Notes: generated by a model from the letters alone, not told the origin. Positions 16,669 to 25,945 are shown, counted from the first letter of the stretch. The stretch: 64,000 nucleotides of DNA from Thermanaerothrix daxensis (GCF_001306145.1 NZ_LGKO01000004.1:276951-340950); one strand, 5' to 3'. Numbers and translations are program-made.

Positions 16669-17571
16669 TCAAAGATATTGAACCAGAATCACACTAATAT
16701 TGTCCGGCCCACCCGCTGCATTGGCTGCATCAACCAGATTCTTGCACGCAATTGCAGGGTTACGTGCCGCAGCGATGATTTGGAACATTTCGTCATCCGA
16801 AAGCACACCCCACAATCCATCACTGCAAATCAGCAAGAATCCAGGATGGGGCATTGGGTGAGTGTGAATGTCCGGTCGAAAGGGTTCCGACTGGCCTAGC
16901 GCACGATAGAGCACGTTCCGCTGTGGGTGACTTTGTGCCTCCTGTTCCGAGATCTGCCCCAGCTCGACCAAACGATGAACCAAAGAATGGTCCTGGGTGA
17001 TCACCTGCATCCGTCCATCTGGATGAACAAAGTAGGCTCGGCTATCTCCCACATGAGCCAGTGTAACCTGCTCGCCGACAACCAGGGCAGCGGTTAGGGT
17101 AGTACCACCACCCGGCGCATACCTTACCACCGCTTGTTGGGCTTGCACAACCCCGTTTTCCATTACCTCTTGTAGACTGCTGCGTTGACGCTCTTCCATG
17201 GATAAAAATGGAAGATAAGAACGCGATAGAATGTATTCTGCCATTGTCCGCACAGCAACTCCACTGGCAATCTCACCATGCTCATGCCCTCCCATCCCAT
17301 CGGCTACGATGAAAACCCCGAATGGCAACTCAGTATTTCCATCCGCCAAAATAGAAGTGAGCGAGAACAGAGCATCCTCATTGCGCTCACGCTGCAAGCC
17401 CACCGACTGCCCAACTCCCACCAAAAGGTGCCCGGGGGTTATAACCACAGGGGTCATCGTAACGGGTTGTAACTGCTCATCCGTTAGAGGGGCTGTTTGA
17501 ACAAACTTGCTCTCGCTTTCCGGAAGCGTGGATTTGCGCCGGTTGAAAATACGCTCAAAAAACTTAACCAC
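16669..17571 (-). CDS. PP2C-family Ser/Thr protein phosphatase
   Basis: Dephosphorylates Ser/Thr-phosphoproteins, presumably the targets of the kinase encoded just upstream. After about 55 residues of linker come the PPM motifs in order: RERNEDAL, VADGMGGHEHGE, GTTLTAAL, AHVGDSRAYF, ICSDGLWGVL and GGPDNISVILVQYL, with all metal-binding aspartates. No membrane segment is seen. The start is uncertain: GTG at 17571 has GGAGG just upstream, and an in-frame GTG at 17583 would add four residues. It follows the kinase by 11-23 bases. Confidence 0.93.
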   Translation of the reverse strand: MVKFFERIFNRRKSTLPESESKFVQTAPLTDEQLQPVTMTPVVITPGHLLVGVGQSVGLQRERNEDALFSLTSILADGNTELPFGVFIVADGMGGHEHGEIASGVAVRTMAEYILSRSYLPFLSMEERQRSSLQEVMENGVVQAQQAVVRYAPGGGTTLTAALVVGEQVTLAHVGDSRAYFVHPDGRMQVITQDHSLVHRLVELGQISEQEAQSHPQRNVLYRALGQSEPFRPDIHTHPMPHPGFLLICSDGLWGVLSDDEMFQIIAAARNPAIACKNLVDAANAAGGPDNISVILVQYL

Positions 17572-17594
17572 CTCTACCTCCACCTGGCTGGGGA

Positions 17595-19487
17595 TCAGGC
17601 AAGCAAAGCATACACCATATGATCGGCTGAACCGAAATAAATAATGTTATTAAAAGCAGCAGGTGTACCGGTAATCGGGCCGTCGGTTGCAAACTTCCAA
17701 CGCAACTTACCCGTCTTGTAGTCCAGACAGTACAAGTTACCATCCGCCGAGCCACAGTACAGGCTGTCCTTATACACAATTGGTGAGCCACTCACCTGGT
17801 GATCTGTCTGGAAGCGCCAAATTTCTTTAGATGTATTGGCATCCAGGCAGTAGATAAACCCATCTGCCGACCCGGCAAAGACGAAATTATCCACTCGATA
17901 GGGAGACGACACCGAGCCCTTACCCATTCGAAAACGCCAGATCATCCACCCCGACTTAGAGTCCAGGGCATAGAATGAGGCATCCAAGGAAGTAAAATAC
18001 ACCATTCCCTGGGTCACCGTGGGCGAAGAGGTAATGGCCCGTTTGGCTCGAAATCGCCACTTGATCTGCCCGCGATAATCTACGCAGTAAAATTCCCCTC
18101 CCTCAGTGCCAAAGTAGATGTATTCATTAGTCAAGAAAGGGGTTGAACGGATGGCTTCGCCCGTATCCAAACGCCAGGCCCGACGCGCAGAGGTGAGGTT
18201 GACTGCATACAGGTAGCCATCGTCACTACCGAAGAAAACATGCCCCTCGCTCACCCGCGGAGAGCTGTGAATTGCACCATCTGTCTTGTGATTCCACAGC
18301 AGTTTCCCGGTCTTGGCGGAAATACAGTACAAGAAAGCGTCCTTGGAACCGATCAGCACCATGTCTTGAGAGACGATAGGCCGTCCAACAATTGGACCTT
18401 CAGTGGGGAATTTCCAACGGAAGTCCCCATTGGTAGCATCCAAAGCATACAAATTATTGTCATAAGAGCCAATGTAGATCACACCGTTATCATAGAAAGG
18501 AGACCCTCGCACCTCATCTTCACACTTAAAAGCCCATAACGGCTTGATCTTTTCTTCTTTCATTGTGGCAGGCAAAGTGATGCGAGAAAGAATTCCCGTC
18601 TTGCGCGCCACAGCAAGCAAGGCTTCCTTCATTGCCGCCGCCGAAGGAAAACGATCTTCAGGATTGTATTGAAGGGCCGTGTTAACAACCGCCTCTAATT
18701 CTGGCGATACCGCGGGGTTAATTTTGCGGATTGGACGCTCTGAGAAAGAGAAAGGTGGTTCAAGTCGTGGATCACGCTTGGTTAGTAAATGATGCAGGGT
18801 AGCCCCCAGCGCATAGATATCTGCCAACGGCGTTGCCTCACCTCGATACTGTTCCGGAGGGCTGTATCCCTCTGTACCGATCATGGTGCCTTTTTGGCCC
18901 TCGCGAAAGATCTTGGCAATGCCAAAATCAATGAGCATAACATGGCCGTTGTGATTAATCATTATATTTGAGGGCTTCATATCCCGAAAGATGATCGGCT
19001 CGGGTTTGTGATTGTGCAGATAATCTAAAACATCACAAATCTCAATCGCCCATTTGACTACTTGATCTTCGGGTAAGAAGCCCTCGGTTTCATTTAAGAT
19101 GGCTTCCAGGTCCTTGCCGTTAATATATTCCAGGACCAAGTAAGAACGTTCATCATACGAGAAGTAGTCAAATATTTTGGGGATGGCAACATGATTCAGC
19201 GTGACCAACAAATTGGCCTCGCGCTCAAAATTTTGCAGGATGGTCTGGCGCACCATCGGATCGCGTGCCTGATTGATCATCTCTTTAACGGCTACAATCT
19301 TGACCACATTCGGGAAGTGTAAATCGCGGGCTCGATAAACAGAGCCCATCCCCCCGACTCCAATGACTTCTTGGATCAGGTAGCGATCCACCAGTACATG
19401 ACCTGGGGGTAGTTGCCGATTTGCTCCGCCACCACTAAAGCTTTGGGTAATACGTTGGGTCTCCAGGGCTACCTCCTCCAAAACCAA
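17595..19487 (-). CDS. Ser/Thr protein kinase with C-terminal PQQ-type beta-propeller, no membrane segment
   Basis: The first gene of the six-gene operon. Residues 36-300 are a Pkn-type kinase with Gly loop 43-48 (GVGGMG), Lys68 (VAVKEM), catalytic FRDMKPSN (167-174) and DFG at 187-189. The HRD histidine is Phe. Residues 320-630 form about seven PQQ-like blades (for example GSYDNNLYALDATNGDFRWKF). In most such kinases a membrane helix separates the kinase from an outer sensor; none is visible, so the propeller seems cytosolic. The start may be TTG at 19487 or a later non-ATG codon (TTG 19481, CTG 19466) nearer the GGAGGAGG. Confidence 0.92.
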   Translation of the reverse strand: MVLEEVALETQRITQSFSGGGANRQLPPGHVLVDRYLIQEVIGVGGMGSVYRARDLHFPNVVKIVAVKEMINQARDPMVRQTILQNFEREANLLVTLNHVAIPKIFDYFSYDERSYLVLEYINGKDLEAILNETEGFLPEDQVVKWAIEICDVLDYLHNHKPEPIIFRDMKPSNIMINHNGHVMLIDFGIAKIFREGQKGTMIGTEGYSPPEQYRGEATPLADIYALGATLHHLLTKRDPRLEPPFSFSERPIRKINPAVSPELEAVVNTALQYNPEDRFPSAAAMKEALLAVARKTGILSRITLPATMKEEKIKPLWAFKCEDEVRGSPFYDNGVIYIGSYDNNLYALDATNGDFRWKFPTEGPIVGRPIVSQDMVLIGSKDAFLYCISAKTGKLLWNHKTDGAIHSSPRVSEGHVFFGSDDGYLYAVNLTSARRAWRLDTGEAIRSTPFLTNEYIYFGTEGGEFYCVDYRGQIKWRFRAKRAITSSPTVTQGMVYFTSLDASFYALDSKSGWMIWRFRMGKGSVSSPYRVDNFVFAGSADGFIYCLDANTSKEIWRFQTDHQVSGSPIVYKDSLYCGSADGNLYCLDYKTGKLRWKFATDGPITGTPAAFNNIIYFGSADHMVYALLA

Positions 19488-19510
19488 GAGACTGGAAGAT
19501 AGTTTTGTTT

Positions 19511-19516
19511 ATTATA
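19511..19516 (-). promoter_or_regulatory. Probable -10 box of the kinase operon
   Basis: TATAAT on the minus strand lies about 25 bases before the first possible start of the kinase gene. No clear -35 is visible. Confidence 0.4.
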
Positions 19517-19592
19517 TGCCAAGCAAACTTTCCCGGGACCAATCTATGCAAACTAATTCTCCCCTGCTAGTAACACCACACCTTTAATAAAT

Positions 19593-19626
19593 TATAATTT
19601 CAAACAGAGTTTTTGCGATTTCGCAA
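19593..19626 (+). promoter_or_regulatory. purB -10 box and downstream palindrome
   Basis: TATAAT at 19593-19598 is followed by the perfect palindrome TTGCGA-TT-TCGCAA at 19613-19626, just before the purB ATG. The palindrome would fall near the transcription start, where a repressor could act. The protein that binds it is unknown. Confidence 0.4.
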
Positions 19627-19642
19627 TTCAAGGTCATTTTTC

Positions 19643-21067
19643 ATGGATCCTTCCCTTTATCAATCTCCCTTTTCATGGCGATACGGCAGCCCGGACATGC
19701 GGACGCTTTGGAGTGAACACACCAAGCGCCGCTTGTGGCGTAAGGTGTGGGTGGCTCTGGCTGAGGCACAGGCAGAGTTTGGATTGGTAACCCCGTCCCA
19801 GATTCAGGACCTACATGATCATCAAGAAGATATTGACCTAAAGCGAGCCTTCGAAATAGAAGCCGAGATTCAACATGACCTCATGGCCGAACTTAAAACC
19901 TTTGCAGAGCAATGCCCCATAGGAGGGAAGATTCTTCATCTTGGCGCCACCTCTATGGATATTGAGGACAATGCCGAGGCCATACGATTACGCCAGGGAG
20001 TCAGCCTGCTCCTGAGCCGCCTCTCCGATCTCCTTCTGGCTCTGGTGGATAAGATTGAACGTTACGCCCGTCTGCCGATAATTGGTTACACGCATCTTCA
20101 GCCTGCCGAGCCGCTGACTTTGGGCTATCGTCTGGCTCTTTATGCTCAGGATTTGCTTGAGGATCATCAGACACTGACAGACCTGCATCACAAAATTCGC
20201 GGCAAAGGCTTCAAAGGAGCCGTAGGAAGTGCCGCCTCCTACGCTGACTTGCTCGGCCTCGAAAACTTAGAGCGTTTCGAATCGCTCCTCAGCCAAAAAC
20301 TTGACTTGCCTTTCTACCCCGTAGCCAGCCAAACCTATCCTCGAAAACAAGATTTTCTGATCCTGAGTGCCTTAGCGGGCGTGGGAGCCTCTATTTACAA
20401 ATTCGCTTTTGATCTCCGTCTGCTTCAGAATCCTATGATCGGCGAGTGGCGCGAGCCATTTGGAAGAGCCCAAGTGGGTTCCTCTGCCATGCCTTTCAAA
20501 CGCAATCCAATTCGCGCCGAACGCATTAATTCTCTGGCTCGTCTACTGGCCACCTACCCATCTATTGCCTGGCAAAATGCCGCCCATTCGCTTCTTGAAC
20601 GCACATTGGACGATTCAGCCAATCGCCGCATTATCCTCCCCGAGGCTTTTCTGGCGACAGACGAACTCTTGCTAACCGCGCTTACCATCGTAAGAGGACT
20701 TGAAGTGGACGAGGTGGCTATCCAGCGTAATCTACATAACTATCTCCCTTTTGCGGCTACAGAACGCGTGCTCATGGCGTTAGCCAAGAAGGGAGCAGAT
20801 CGTCAAGCCATGCACGAGCGACTACGTCAGCACGCTCTGAAGGCGTGGCAAGCCCTTCAACAGGGAAAGGCCAATCCCTTACCTCAATACCTCAGCCAGG
20901 ATGAAGCCATTTTGCGTTATTTGAGAGTCGAGGAGATCCTCGATCTTTTCCAGAACGCCGAGCATTATCTAGGCTCCTCTGCCCAGCGCGCCTTGCAGAT
21001 GGCTGACTTTATCCGCAATAAATTAAAGCCTATGGCCTCCGAATCTGGAAACCAGGGTGATGAATGA
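19643..21067 (+). CDS. purB: Adenylosuccinate lyase
   Basis: Cleaves fumarate from SAICAR and adenylosuccinate in purine synthesis. The signature loop GSSAMPFKRNPIRAERI lies near residue 285, with the catalytic His region GYTHLQPAEPLTLGYR near 150 and the N-terminal segment RYGSPDMRTLWSE. I chose ATG 19643 (MDPSLYQSPF); an in-frame start at 19613 lies inside the palindrome. The protein is 474 residues, within the family range. It is divergent from the kinase operon. Confidence 0.95.
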   Translation: MDPSLYQSPFSWRYGSPDMRTLWSEHTKRRLWRKVWVALAEAQAEFGLVTPSQIQDLHDHQEDIDLKRAFEIEAEIQHDLMAELKTFAEQCPIGGKILHLGATSMDIEDNAEAIRLRQGVSLLLSRLSDLLLALVDKIERYARLPIIGYTHLQPAEPLTLGYRLALYAQDLLEDHQTLTDLHHKIRGKGFKGAVGSAASYADLLGLENLERFESLLSQKLDLPFYPVASQTYPRKQDFLILSALAGVGASIYKFAFDLRLLQNPMIGEWREPFGRAQVGSSAMPFKRNPIRAERINSLARLLATYPSIAWQNAAHSLLERTLDDSANRRIILPEAFLATDELLLTALTIVRGLEVDEVAIQRNLHNYLPFAATERVLMALAKKGADRQAMHERLRQHALKAWQALQQGKANPLPQYLSQDEAILRYLRVEEILDLFQNAEHYLGSSAQRALQMADFIRNKLKPMASESGNQGDE

Positions 21068-21166
21068 ACAGGGATAGCATGATAAAAACAACTAGACTTG
21101 CACCCTGGCCACGGCTAAAATGCTAGTGGAGTTCATCACTGACTTTATTGAAGGAGGTTCTTAGGC

Positions 21167-22387
21167 GTGAGCCAGTTTCCTGGTAAGGGCCGTGTGGCTG
21201 TTCTAAAAACCACCCCAGCCACAGTCCTAGAAGACATTGAACAATTAATGCGCATGGCAGGGGTAGAACAAGCCCTTCCGCATGGAGTTACCACCGGATT
21301 GAAGATCAATATCTCCTGGCAGACCTGGTATCCCGCCTGTTCCACAACCCCTTGGCAACTAGAAGGGGTGATCCTCGCTTTGCGCAAGATGGGATATCAG
21401 GACTTGGTGGGCATTCACAACGACACCGTCGTGGTAGATACCCGCGTGGGCGAATACAATAATAAGCACCGCTTTGTGACCGACAAACACCAGGTGCCCT
21501 GCCTCTATCTCTACCAGGATCAATTCGAGTGGATACGCTATCAACCCCGCTCACGCCCATTTTTGGTGCTCGATAAAGTCTATCCCGAGGGGGTGTACAT
21601 ACCCAAAGCCCTGATTGGGAAAAACATCGTCCATCTTCCCACTGTTAAGACCCATGTTTTCACCACCATTACCGGCGCGATGAAGAATGCGTTTGGTGGA
21701 CTCCTCCATCGCAATCGCCACTGGACACACGGTGTCATCCACGAAACTTTAGTGGACTTGCTGGTCATTCAACAGGAAATTCACCCCGGGATCTTTGCCG
21801 TCATGGACGGAACCTTCGCAGGTGATGGCCCTGGTCCGCGCGCTATGCGCTGGCATGAAAAAGACATTCTGCTTGCCTCTGCCGACCAGGTAGCCATTGA
21901 TGCCGTCTCGGCGCGATTACAAGGGTTTGACCCATTGCGCATCCCATTCATTCGGATTGCCCACGAACTTGACCTGGGAATAGGCGACCCTCGTCAAATT
22001 GAAATTGTTGGATACGATATCAACCAGGAACCCCCCTGGAATTTTGTACAAGAAGATACCTTCGCCTCTCGTGGGCAAAAGATGATCTACCACGGGCCGC
22101 TCAAGCCTTTTGAAAAAATTCTTTTACAAAGCCCCTTGGTGCCCTGGAGTTATTTTGCCAGCAATTTTTATCATAATGTCTACTGGTATCCTTTTGTTGG
22201 GCGCAAGCGTGTAGAAGCCGCCCTGCAAACCAAGTGGGGAAAGCTCTTCAAAGAATACGGCGATGGCCAAGTCGTCATGCCTGGAATGGAGCCTAAAACG
22301 GTAATCCAGGCGATTATAGCCCTTGGAGGAGTGGGTTTGTTGTTAGGTTTGTTGGGATATAGACGATATCGGCGATCCCGCCATTAG
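21167..22387 (+). CDS. DUF362-type protein with C-terminal membrane anchor
   Basis: A 406-residue protein resembling DUF362 proteins, a family of unknown reaction often found with iron-sulfur proteins. Segments include NIVHLPTVKTHVFTTITGAMKNAFGG and DGTFAGDGPGPRAM. No ferredoxin-type cysteine motif is present. The last 35 residues have a hydrophobic helix (AIIALGGVGLLLGLLG) and a basic tail, so it is probably tail-anchored facing the cytoplasm. The GTG start has AGGAGG about 10 bases upstream. It is followed by a strong hairpin and glnA. Confidence 0.72.
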   Translation: MSQFPGKGRVAVLKTTPATVLEDIEQLMRMAGVEQALPHGVTTGLKINISWQTWYPACSTTPWQLEGVILALRKMGYQDLVGIHNDTVVVDTRVGEYNNKHRFVTDKHQVPCLYLYQDQFEWIRYQPRSRPFLVLDKVYPEGVYIPKALIGKNIVHLPTVKTHVFTTITGAMKNAFGGLLHRNRHWTHGVIHETLVDLLVIQQEIHPGIFAVMDGTFAGDGPGPRAMRWHEKDILLASADQVAIDAVSARLQGFDPLRIPFIRIAHELDLGIGDPRQIEIVGYDINQEPPWNFVQEDTFASRGQKMIYHGPLKPFEKILLQSPLVPWSYFASNFYHNVYWYPFVGRKRVEAALQTKWGKLFKEYGDGQVVMPGMEPKTVIQAIIALGGVGLLLGLLGYRRYRRSRH

Positions 22388-22397
22388 CCCATCTCCT

Positions 22398-22424
22398 CAC
22401 AGCCTGTGGTCAGCACAGGCTGTG
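22398..22424 (+). terminator. Strong hairpin between the DUF362 gene and glnA
   Basis: CACAGCCTGTG (22398-22408) pairs perfectly with CACAGGCTGTG (22414-22424) over a 5-base loop, 25 bases before the glnA ATG. There is no T run, so a partial terminator or a structure in the glnA leader are both possible. Confidence 0.5.
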
Positions 22425-22448
22425 AAATTCATACCTCCCGGAGCCAAT

Positions 22449-23867
22449 ATGTTCAAAAATTTTACCGAGGCCCAAACTTACATCACCGAACATCATATCC
22501 GTCAGGTGGACCTGAAGTTTTGTGATTTATGGGGTGCCTGGCATCACGTCACAATCACCGCGCGTGAATTTACCCCAGGATTGTTCGCTCGGGGCGTTGG
22601 TTTTGATGGTTCCAGCGTAGGCTTCAAGAGCGTGCGGGCAGGAGATATGGTGCTTATTCCCGACCTGGGTACTGCCTTCCTGGATCCCTTCTGGGAGATC
22701 CCCACGCTCAGTTTTATCTGTGACATTTACGAAGCAGATACTCGCGAGCCGTTTTCCCGCGACCCGCGTGGAATTGCTCGCCGTGCAGAAATCTACTTGT
22801 GTCAAACCGGCATTGCCGATCAATCCATATGGGGGCCAGAGTTCGAATTCTACGTATTTAGCAATGTCCAGTTCGAGAACGGTGTCAACACTGCCTGCTA
22901 TCGCCTGGATTCGATAGAATCGGCCTGGAAGAGCGGCACCGGTGGCCATGGCCATTACATTGCCCTCCATGAGGGCTATCACGCCATTCCTCCTAAGGAT
23001 CAGCTCTATAACCTCAGAGCCGAGATGGTAGATCACCTCGAAGCGCTGGGACTTCCAGTTAAGTATCATCATCATGAAGTGGGCGGACCCGGTCAGTGCG
23101 AAATTGAAACACCTCTAATGGAATTCCTCCCGGCCGCCGATGCTGCGCTGATCCTCAAATACGTGACTAAAATGACTGCTTTGCGTATGGGATTATCAGT
23201 AACCTTTCTTCCCAAACCCCTCTACGGTGAAGCCGGCAATGGCATGCACTTCCACCAATTACTGAGGCTGAAAGGCCAAAACGTATTCTACGACCCTGAC
23301 GCCCCTTATCACCTTAGTCCCATCGCACGTTATTACATTGGAGGGCTTCTCTTCCACGCACCAGCCCTCCTGGCTTTCACAAATCCCACCACCAATTCTT
23401 ACCGTCGCTTGGTACCCGGATTTGAGGCACCAGTCAACTGCTTCTTTTCCAGTGGCAATCGCAGTGCCGCCATCCGCATTCCCAAATACGCCACTGAACC
23501 CGAAAGTTTTCGATTCGAATTCCGCCCCCCAGATGCAACTTGCAACCCCTACCTGGCAATGGCCGCCATGCTTATGGCAGGAATTGATGGCATTCGCCAG
23601 CAAATAGATCCCTCCGCTCATGGATTTGGCCCGATAGATGATGATATTTTTAGCTGGCCTCCCGAAAGGCGTAAGTCCATTAAGAGCCTGCCCACTTCAC
23701 TAGGAGAAGCGCTTCAAGCTCTTGAAGCCGACCATGACTTCCTGCTAGCCGGTGGTGTATTTACTCCCGACTTGATTCAGGATTGGATTCGTAGAAAATC
23801 TGCTGAGGAAGCCCAGGTGCGTCTTCGCCCCCACCCTTATGAGATTGAGCTCTATTATAGCGTGTAG
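22449..23867 (+). CDS. glnA: Glutamine synthetase type I, without the adenylylation tyrosine
   Basis: Makes glutamine from glutamate, ammonia and ATP. Visible motifs are FDGSSVGF, the metal-site HHHEVGGPGQCEI, GNGMHFHQ, and NRSAAIRIP with the substrate Arg, ending in RPHPYEIELYYSV. The tyrosine adenylylated by GlnE in enterobacterial enzymes (NLYDLPPE) is Phe401 here (DIFSWPPE, TTT at 23649-23651), so that control is absent. I chose ATG 22449 with CGGAG upstream; the in-frame 22422 start lies next to the hairpin. Length 472 residues is normal. Confidence 0.95.
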   Translation: MFKNFTEAQTYITEHHIRQVDLKFCDLWGAWHHVTITAREFTPGLFARGVGFDGSSVGFKSVRAGDMVLIPDLGTAFLDPFWEIPTLSFICDIYEADTREPFSRDPRGIARRAEIYLCQTGIADQSIWGPEFEFYVFSNVQFENGVNTACYRLDSIESAWKSGTGGHGHYIALHEGYHAIPPKDQLYNLRAEMVDHLEALGLPVKYHHHEVGGPGQCEIETPLMEFLPAADAALILKYVTKMTALRMGLSVTFLPKPLYGEAGNGMHFHQLLRLKGQNVFYDPDAPYHLSPIARYYIGGLLFHAPALLAFTNPTTNSYRRLVPGFEAPVNCFFSSGNRSAAIRIPKYATEPESFRFEFRPPDATCNPYLAMAAMLMAGIDGIRQQIDPSAHGFGPIDDDIFSWPPERRKSIKSLPTSLGEALQALEADHDFLLAGGVFTPDLIQDWIRRKSAEEAQVRLRPHPYEIELYYSV

Positions 23868-23888
23868 GTAGGCTCGACCACCCAAGCC

Positions 23889-24239
23889 TCACCCAACTGC
23901 GCCTGCGCGACATTTTGGGCACGGGCAAAGAGCCCGCAGGTAATCCCAGTGATAATTGCCAAAGTGGTGTCCGTCTTCCCATTCGATCGTAATGGCATAA
24001 TTACCAACCGCTTCAACGGTCTTCAGACGCGTGGCTGGGGATTCAGGCAGTTCCAGTTCAAACACCTCAGGGTCGGGAAAGCGGCTCATACGTTCATGTC
24101 CACCTCGACAAACCGCGCAAGAACAGGCGGCTCGCAATAATCCAAAAGAATAAACGCTCACATGCCCATCATTCCATGTAATGGTAAGCGTTCGTTCACT
24201 CCTGTTAGCAGAGATGGAAAGCGGATAATATGACACCAC
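23889..24239 (-). CDS. DUF971-domain protein
   Basis: A 116-residue protein with the DUF971 (GBBH-like) fold: DGHVSVYSFGLLRAACSCAVC in the first half and VEAVGNYAITIEWEDGHHFGNYHWDYLRALCPC in the second. Family members are small and linked to iron-sulfur/Mrp proteins or gamma-butyrobetaine hydroxylases, but the role is unclear. It has cysteine pairs (CSCAVC and CPCPKC) that could bind metal. It ends 21 bases from the convergent glnA. Confidence 0.85.
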   Translation of the reverse strand: MVSYYPLSISANRSERTLTITWNDGHVSVYSFGLLRAACSCAVCRGGHERMSRFPDPEVFELELPESPATRLKTVEAVGNYAITIEWEDGHHFGNYHWDYLRALCPCPKCRAGAVG

Positions 24240-24259
24240 GGTCTACCTCCATGTCGGGA

Positions 24260-24745
24260 TCAAGGTTGTGGGGTTAGTTCCACAATTCTCAGGAAATCCG
24301 CGGCAGCCCACCCACTTCGATTTTTATCGTAGGGAGCCTGAAGGAACCACCAAACATAACCATCGGCCGGAACCGGACCATCCAACACCTGGAAGACTTC
24401 TTCTTCCATTGCCAGAAACATGACTGGCGAGCCTGTGCCAGGCTTTGCCCGCAATCGCAACCCCTCACCTCCCGTGCCAGACACCTGCACATACCCCCCA
24501 ACCCGAATGCCTGTGGGGTTGAGTAGAGGATCAATGGTGGGCGTGGAAGTAGGCACTTGAAGCACAGCCGGCAATGAAGTTGATGTTGGAGCGGGGATCA
24601 GGGTATAAACGGCGGTGGTCTCCCCACCCACGGGCGCGCCTGAACGTAGAAAGATAAAAGCGGCCACCAGAGTGGCAAATCCCAAAGCCCCCAGACCACC
24701 TCCTATGGCGATTAAGATACCCAACGGCATTTTTCGCGTTTGCAT
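24260..24745 (-). CDS. Membrane-anchored protein with SH3-like domain
   Basis: A 161-residue protein with an N-terminal membrane helix (about 10-34), a Pro/Thr-rich linker, and a C-terminal bacterial SH3-like region (about 75-155: GYVQVSGTGGEGLRLRAKPGTGSPVMFLAMEEEVFQVL). Such domains usually bind cell-wall material outside the membrane. I chose ATG 24745 (MQTRKMPLG); a longer frame from 24793 overlaps the antiporter gene. Function unknown. Confidence 0.75.
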   Translation of the reverse strand: MQTRKMPLGILIAIGGGLGALGFATLVAAFIFLRSGAPVGGETTAVYTLIPAPTSTSLPAVLQVPTSTPTIDPLLNPTGIRVGGYVQVSGTGGEGLRLRAKPGTGSPVMFLAMEEEVFQVLDGPVPADGYVWWFLQAPYDKNRSGWAAADFLRIVELTPQP

Positions 24746-24755
24746 GGCGAATCTC

Positions 24756-25844
24756 CTACACACCCATTGGCAATAGGAAAAATGCCAACCCAAGGATCAG
24801 ATACACTGCCAGCAAGGTAGCCCCTTCTAGCCAGTTTGACTCCCCATCCATCGCCACCAGCGCTGCAATTAAGATGGCAGCAGCAAGTGCAATGAGTTCA
24901 AAGGGGTTAAAGATCAGGGTAAGCGGGTTCCCCATCATCAAACTGATGAATACCAGCAGGGGTGCCACAAACAGGGCAATTTGAAGGCTGGATGAAACAG
25001 CAATTTCAAGGCTTAGATCCATCCGATTCCGCGCAGCCACATTCACAGCCACCAAGTGTTCCGCCACGTTGCCGATCACCGGAATAAGGATGATACCAAT
25101 GAAAAATTCGGAGACTCCCAGCGATTCCACTACCGCTTCAACCACGCTGACCAGTAATTCGCTCAAACCCACAACTCCCAGGGTGGCAACCACTAGGATC
25201 CCTACTGCAGTGCGTACGCCCCACTGTGGAGCGGTTTCCTTAAGATGTACATCACCAACCACCATCGGGGTCGTGGGACTACGTAAACTGTAAATAAGGC
25301 CAGCCATGTAGAGCACCATCATCACCCCGGCCACCCCCAGGCTGAGCCATTCAACCTCGAGGCTGGTTTCCGGGCCAATCAAATGGCTAAAGAGGGAGGG
25401 GATCAATAAGGCCACGACCGCCATCAGCAGCAATATGGCGTAATTTGAGGCCTGCCGGCGGTCAAAGGTTTGCACACCGTGCCGCAGGCCACCCACCAGC
25501 AGAGCCAATCCCATTACAAACAGCAAGTTACCCAGAATCGAGCCTGTGATTGAAGCCTTTACCAATTCTAGCAAGCCCGAGCGAATGGCTACCAGCGTAA
25601 TGATCAACTCAGCCGCATTACCCAGGGTGGCGTTTAACAAACCACCAACTCTTGGCCCGGTGTGACTTGCCAGCGCTTCAGTTGCCTCGCCAAGCAAGCC
25701 CGCGAGGGGAATCAACCCTAAGGCCGACAACCCAAAGATCCAATAATTCCCCCAACCTTGTATCTCAGCCCAAATGACCAGCGGGATCGCTACCAACAAC
25801 CATCTTAGTGGGTTCTTGAATGCATTAGCCATTTTGATCAGCAA
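24756..25844 (-). CDS. Ca2+/H+ antiporter (CaCA family, Cax type)
   Basis: Exports Ca2+ in exchange for protons. The 362-residue protein has about eleven hydrophobic segments. The two alpha repeats show the family motifs: GGLLNATLGNAAELIITL in the first half and ILIPVIGNVAEHLVAV in the second, with the cation-binding glutamates. The start may be 25844 or the ATG at 25832 (MANAFKNP). It is divergent from the kinase at 25955. Confidence 0.92.
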   Translation of the reverse strand: MLIKMANAFKNPLRWLLVAIPLVIWAEIQGWGNYWIFGLSALGLIPLAGLLGEATEALASHTGPRVGGLLNATLGNAAELIITLVAIRSGLLELVKASITGSILGNLLFVMGLALLVGGLRHGVQTFDRRQASNYAILLLMAVVALLIPSLFSHLIGPETSLEVEWLSLGVAGVMMVLYMAGLIYSLRSPTTPMVVGDVHLKETAPQWGVRTAVGILVVATLGVVGLSELLVSVVEAVVESLGVSEFFIGIILIPVIGNVAEHLVAVNVAARNRMDLSLEIAVSSSLQIALFVAPLLVFISLMMGNPLTLIFNPFELIALAAAILIAALVAMDGESNWLEGATLLAVYLILGLAFFLLPMGV

Positions 25845-25936
25845 TTCGTCTTCCTAAACCAGGGAATCCAAAAATCCCCTATAATTTACCACGTTATGAG
25901 CCGATGCGCAGGTCGAGATTTTGTTTGGCGCGGGTA

Positions 25937-25945
25937 TGATATAAT
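25937..25945 (+). promoter_or_regulatory. Extended -10 promoter of a near-leaderless kinase mRNA
   Basis: TG-A-TATAAT at 25937-25945 lies only 9 bases before the ATG at 25955. Transcription should start within a few bases of the ATG, leaving no room for a ribosome site. The -35 is weak, as is usual with an extended -10. Confidence 0.55.

Noticed and set aside
22527..23075. Minus-strand ORF (182 codons) opposite glnA
   Set aside because: Shadow of glutamine synthetase; no ribosome site or family match.
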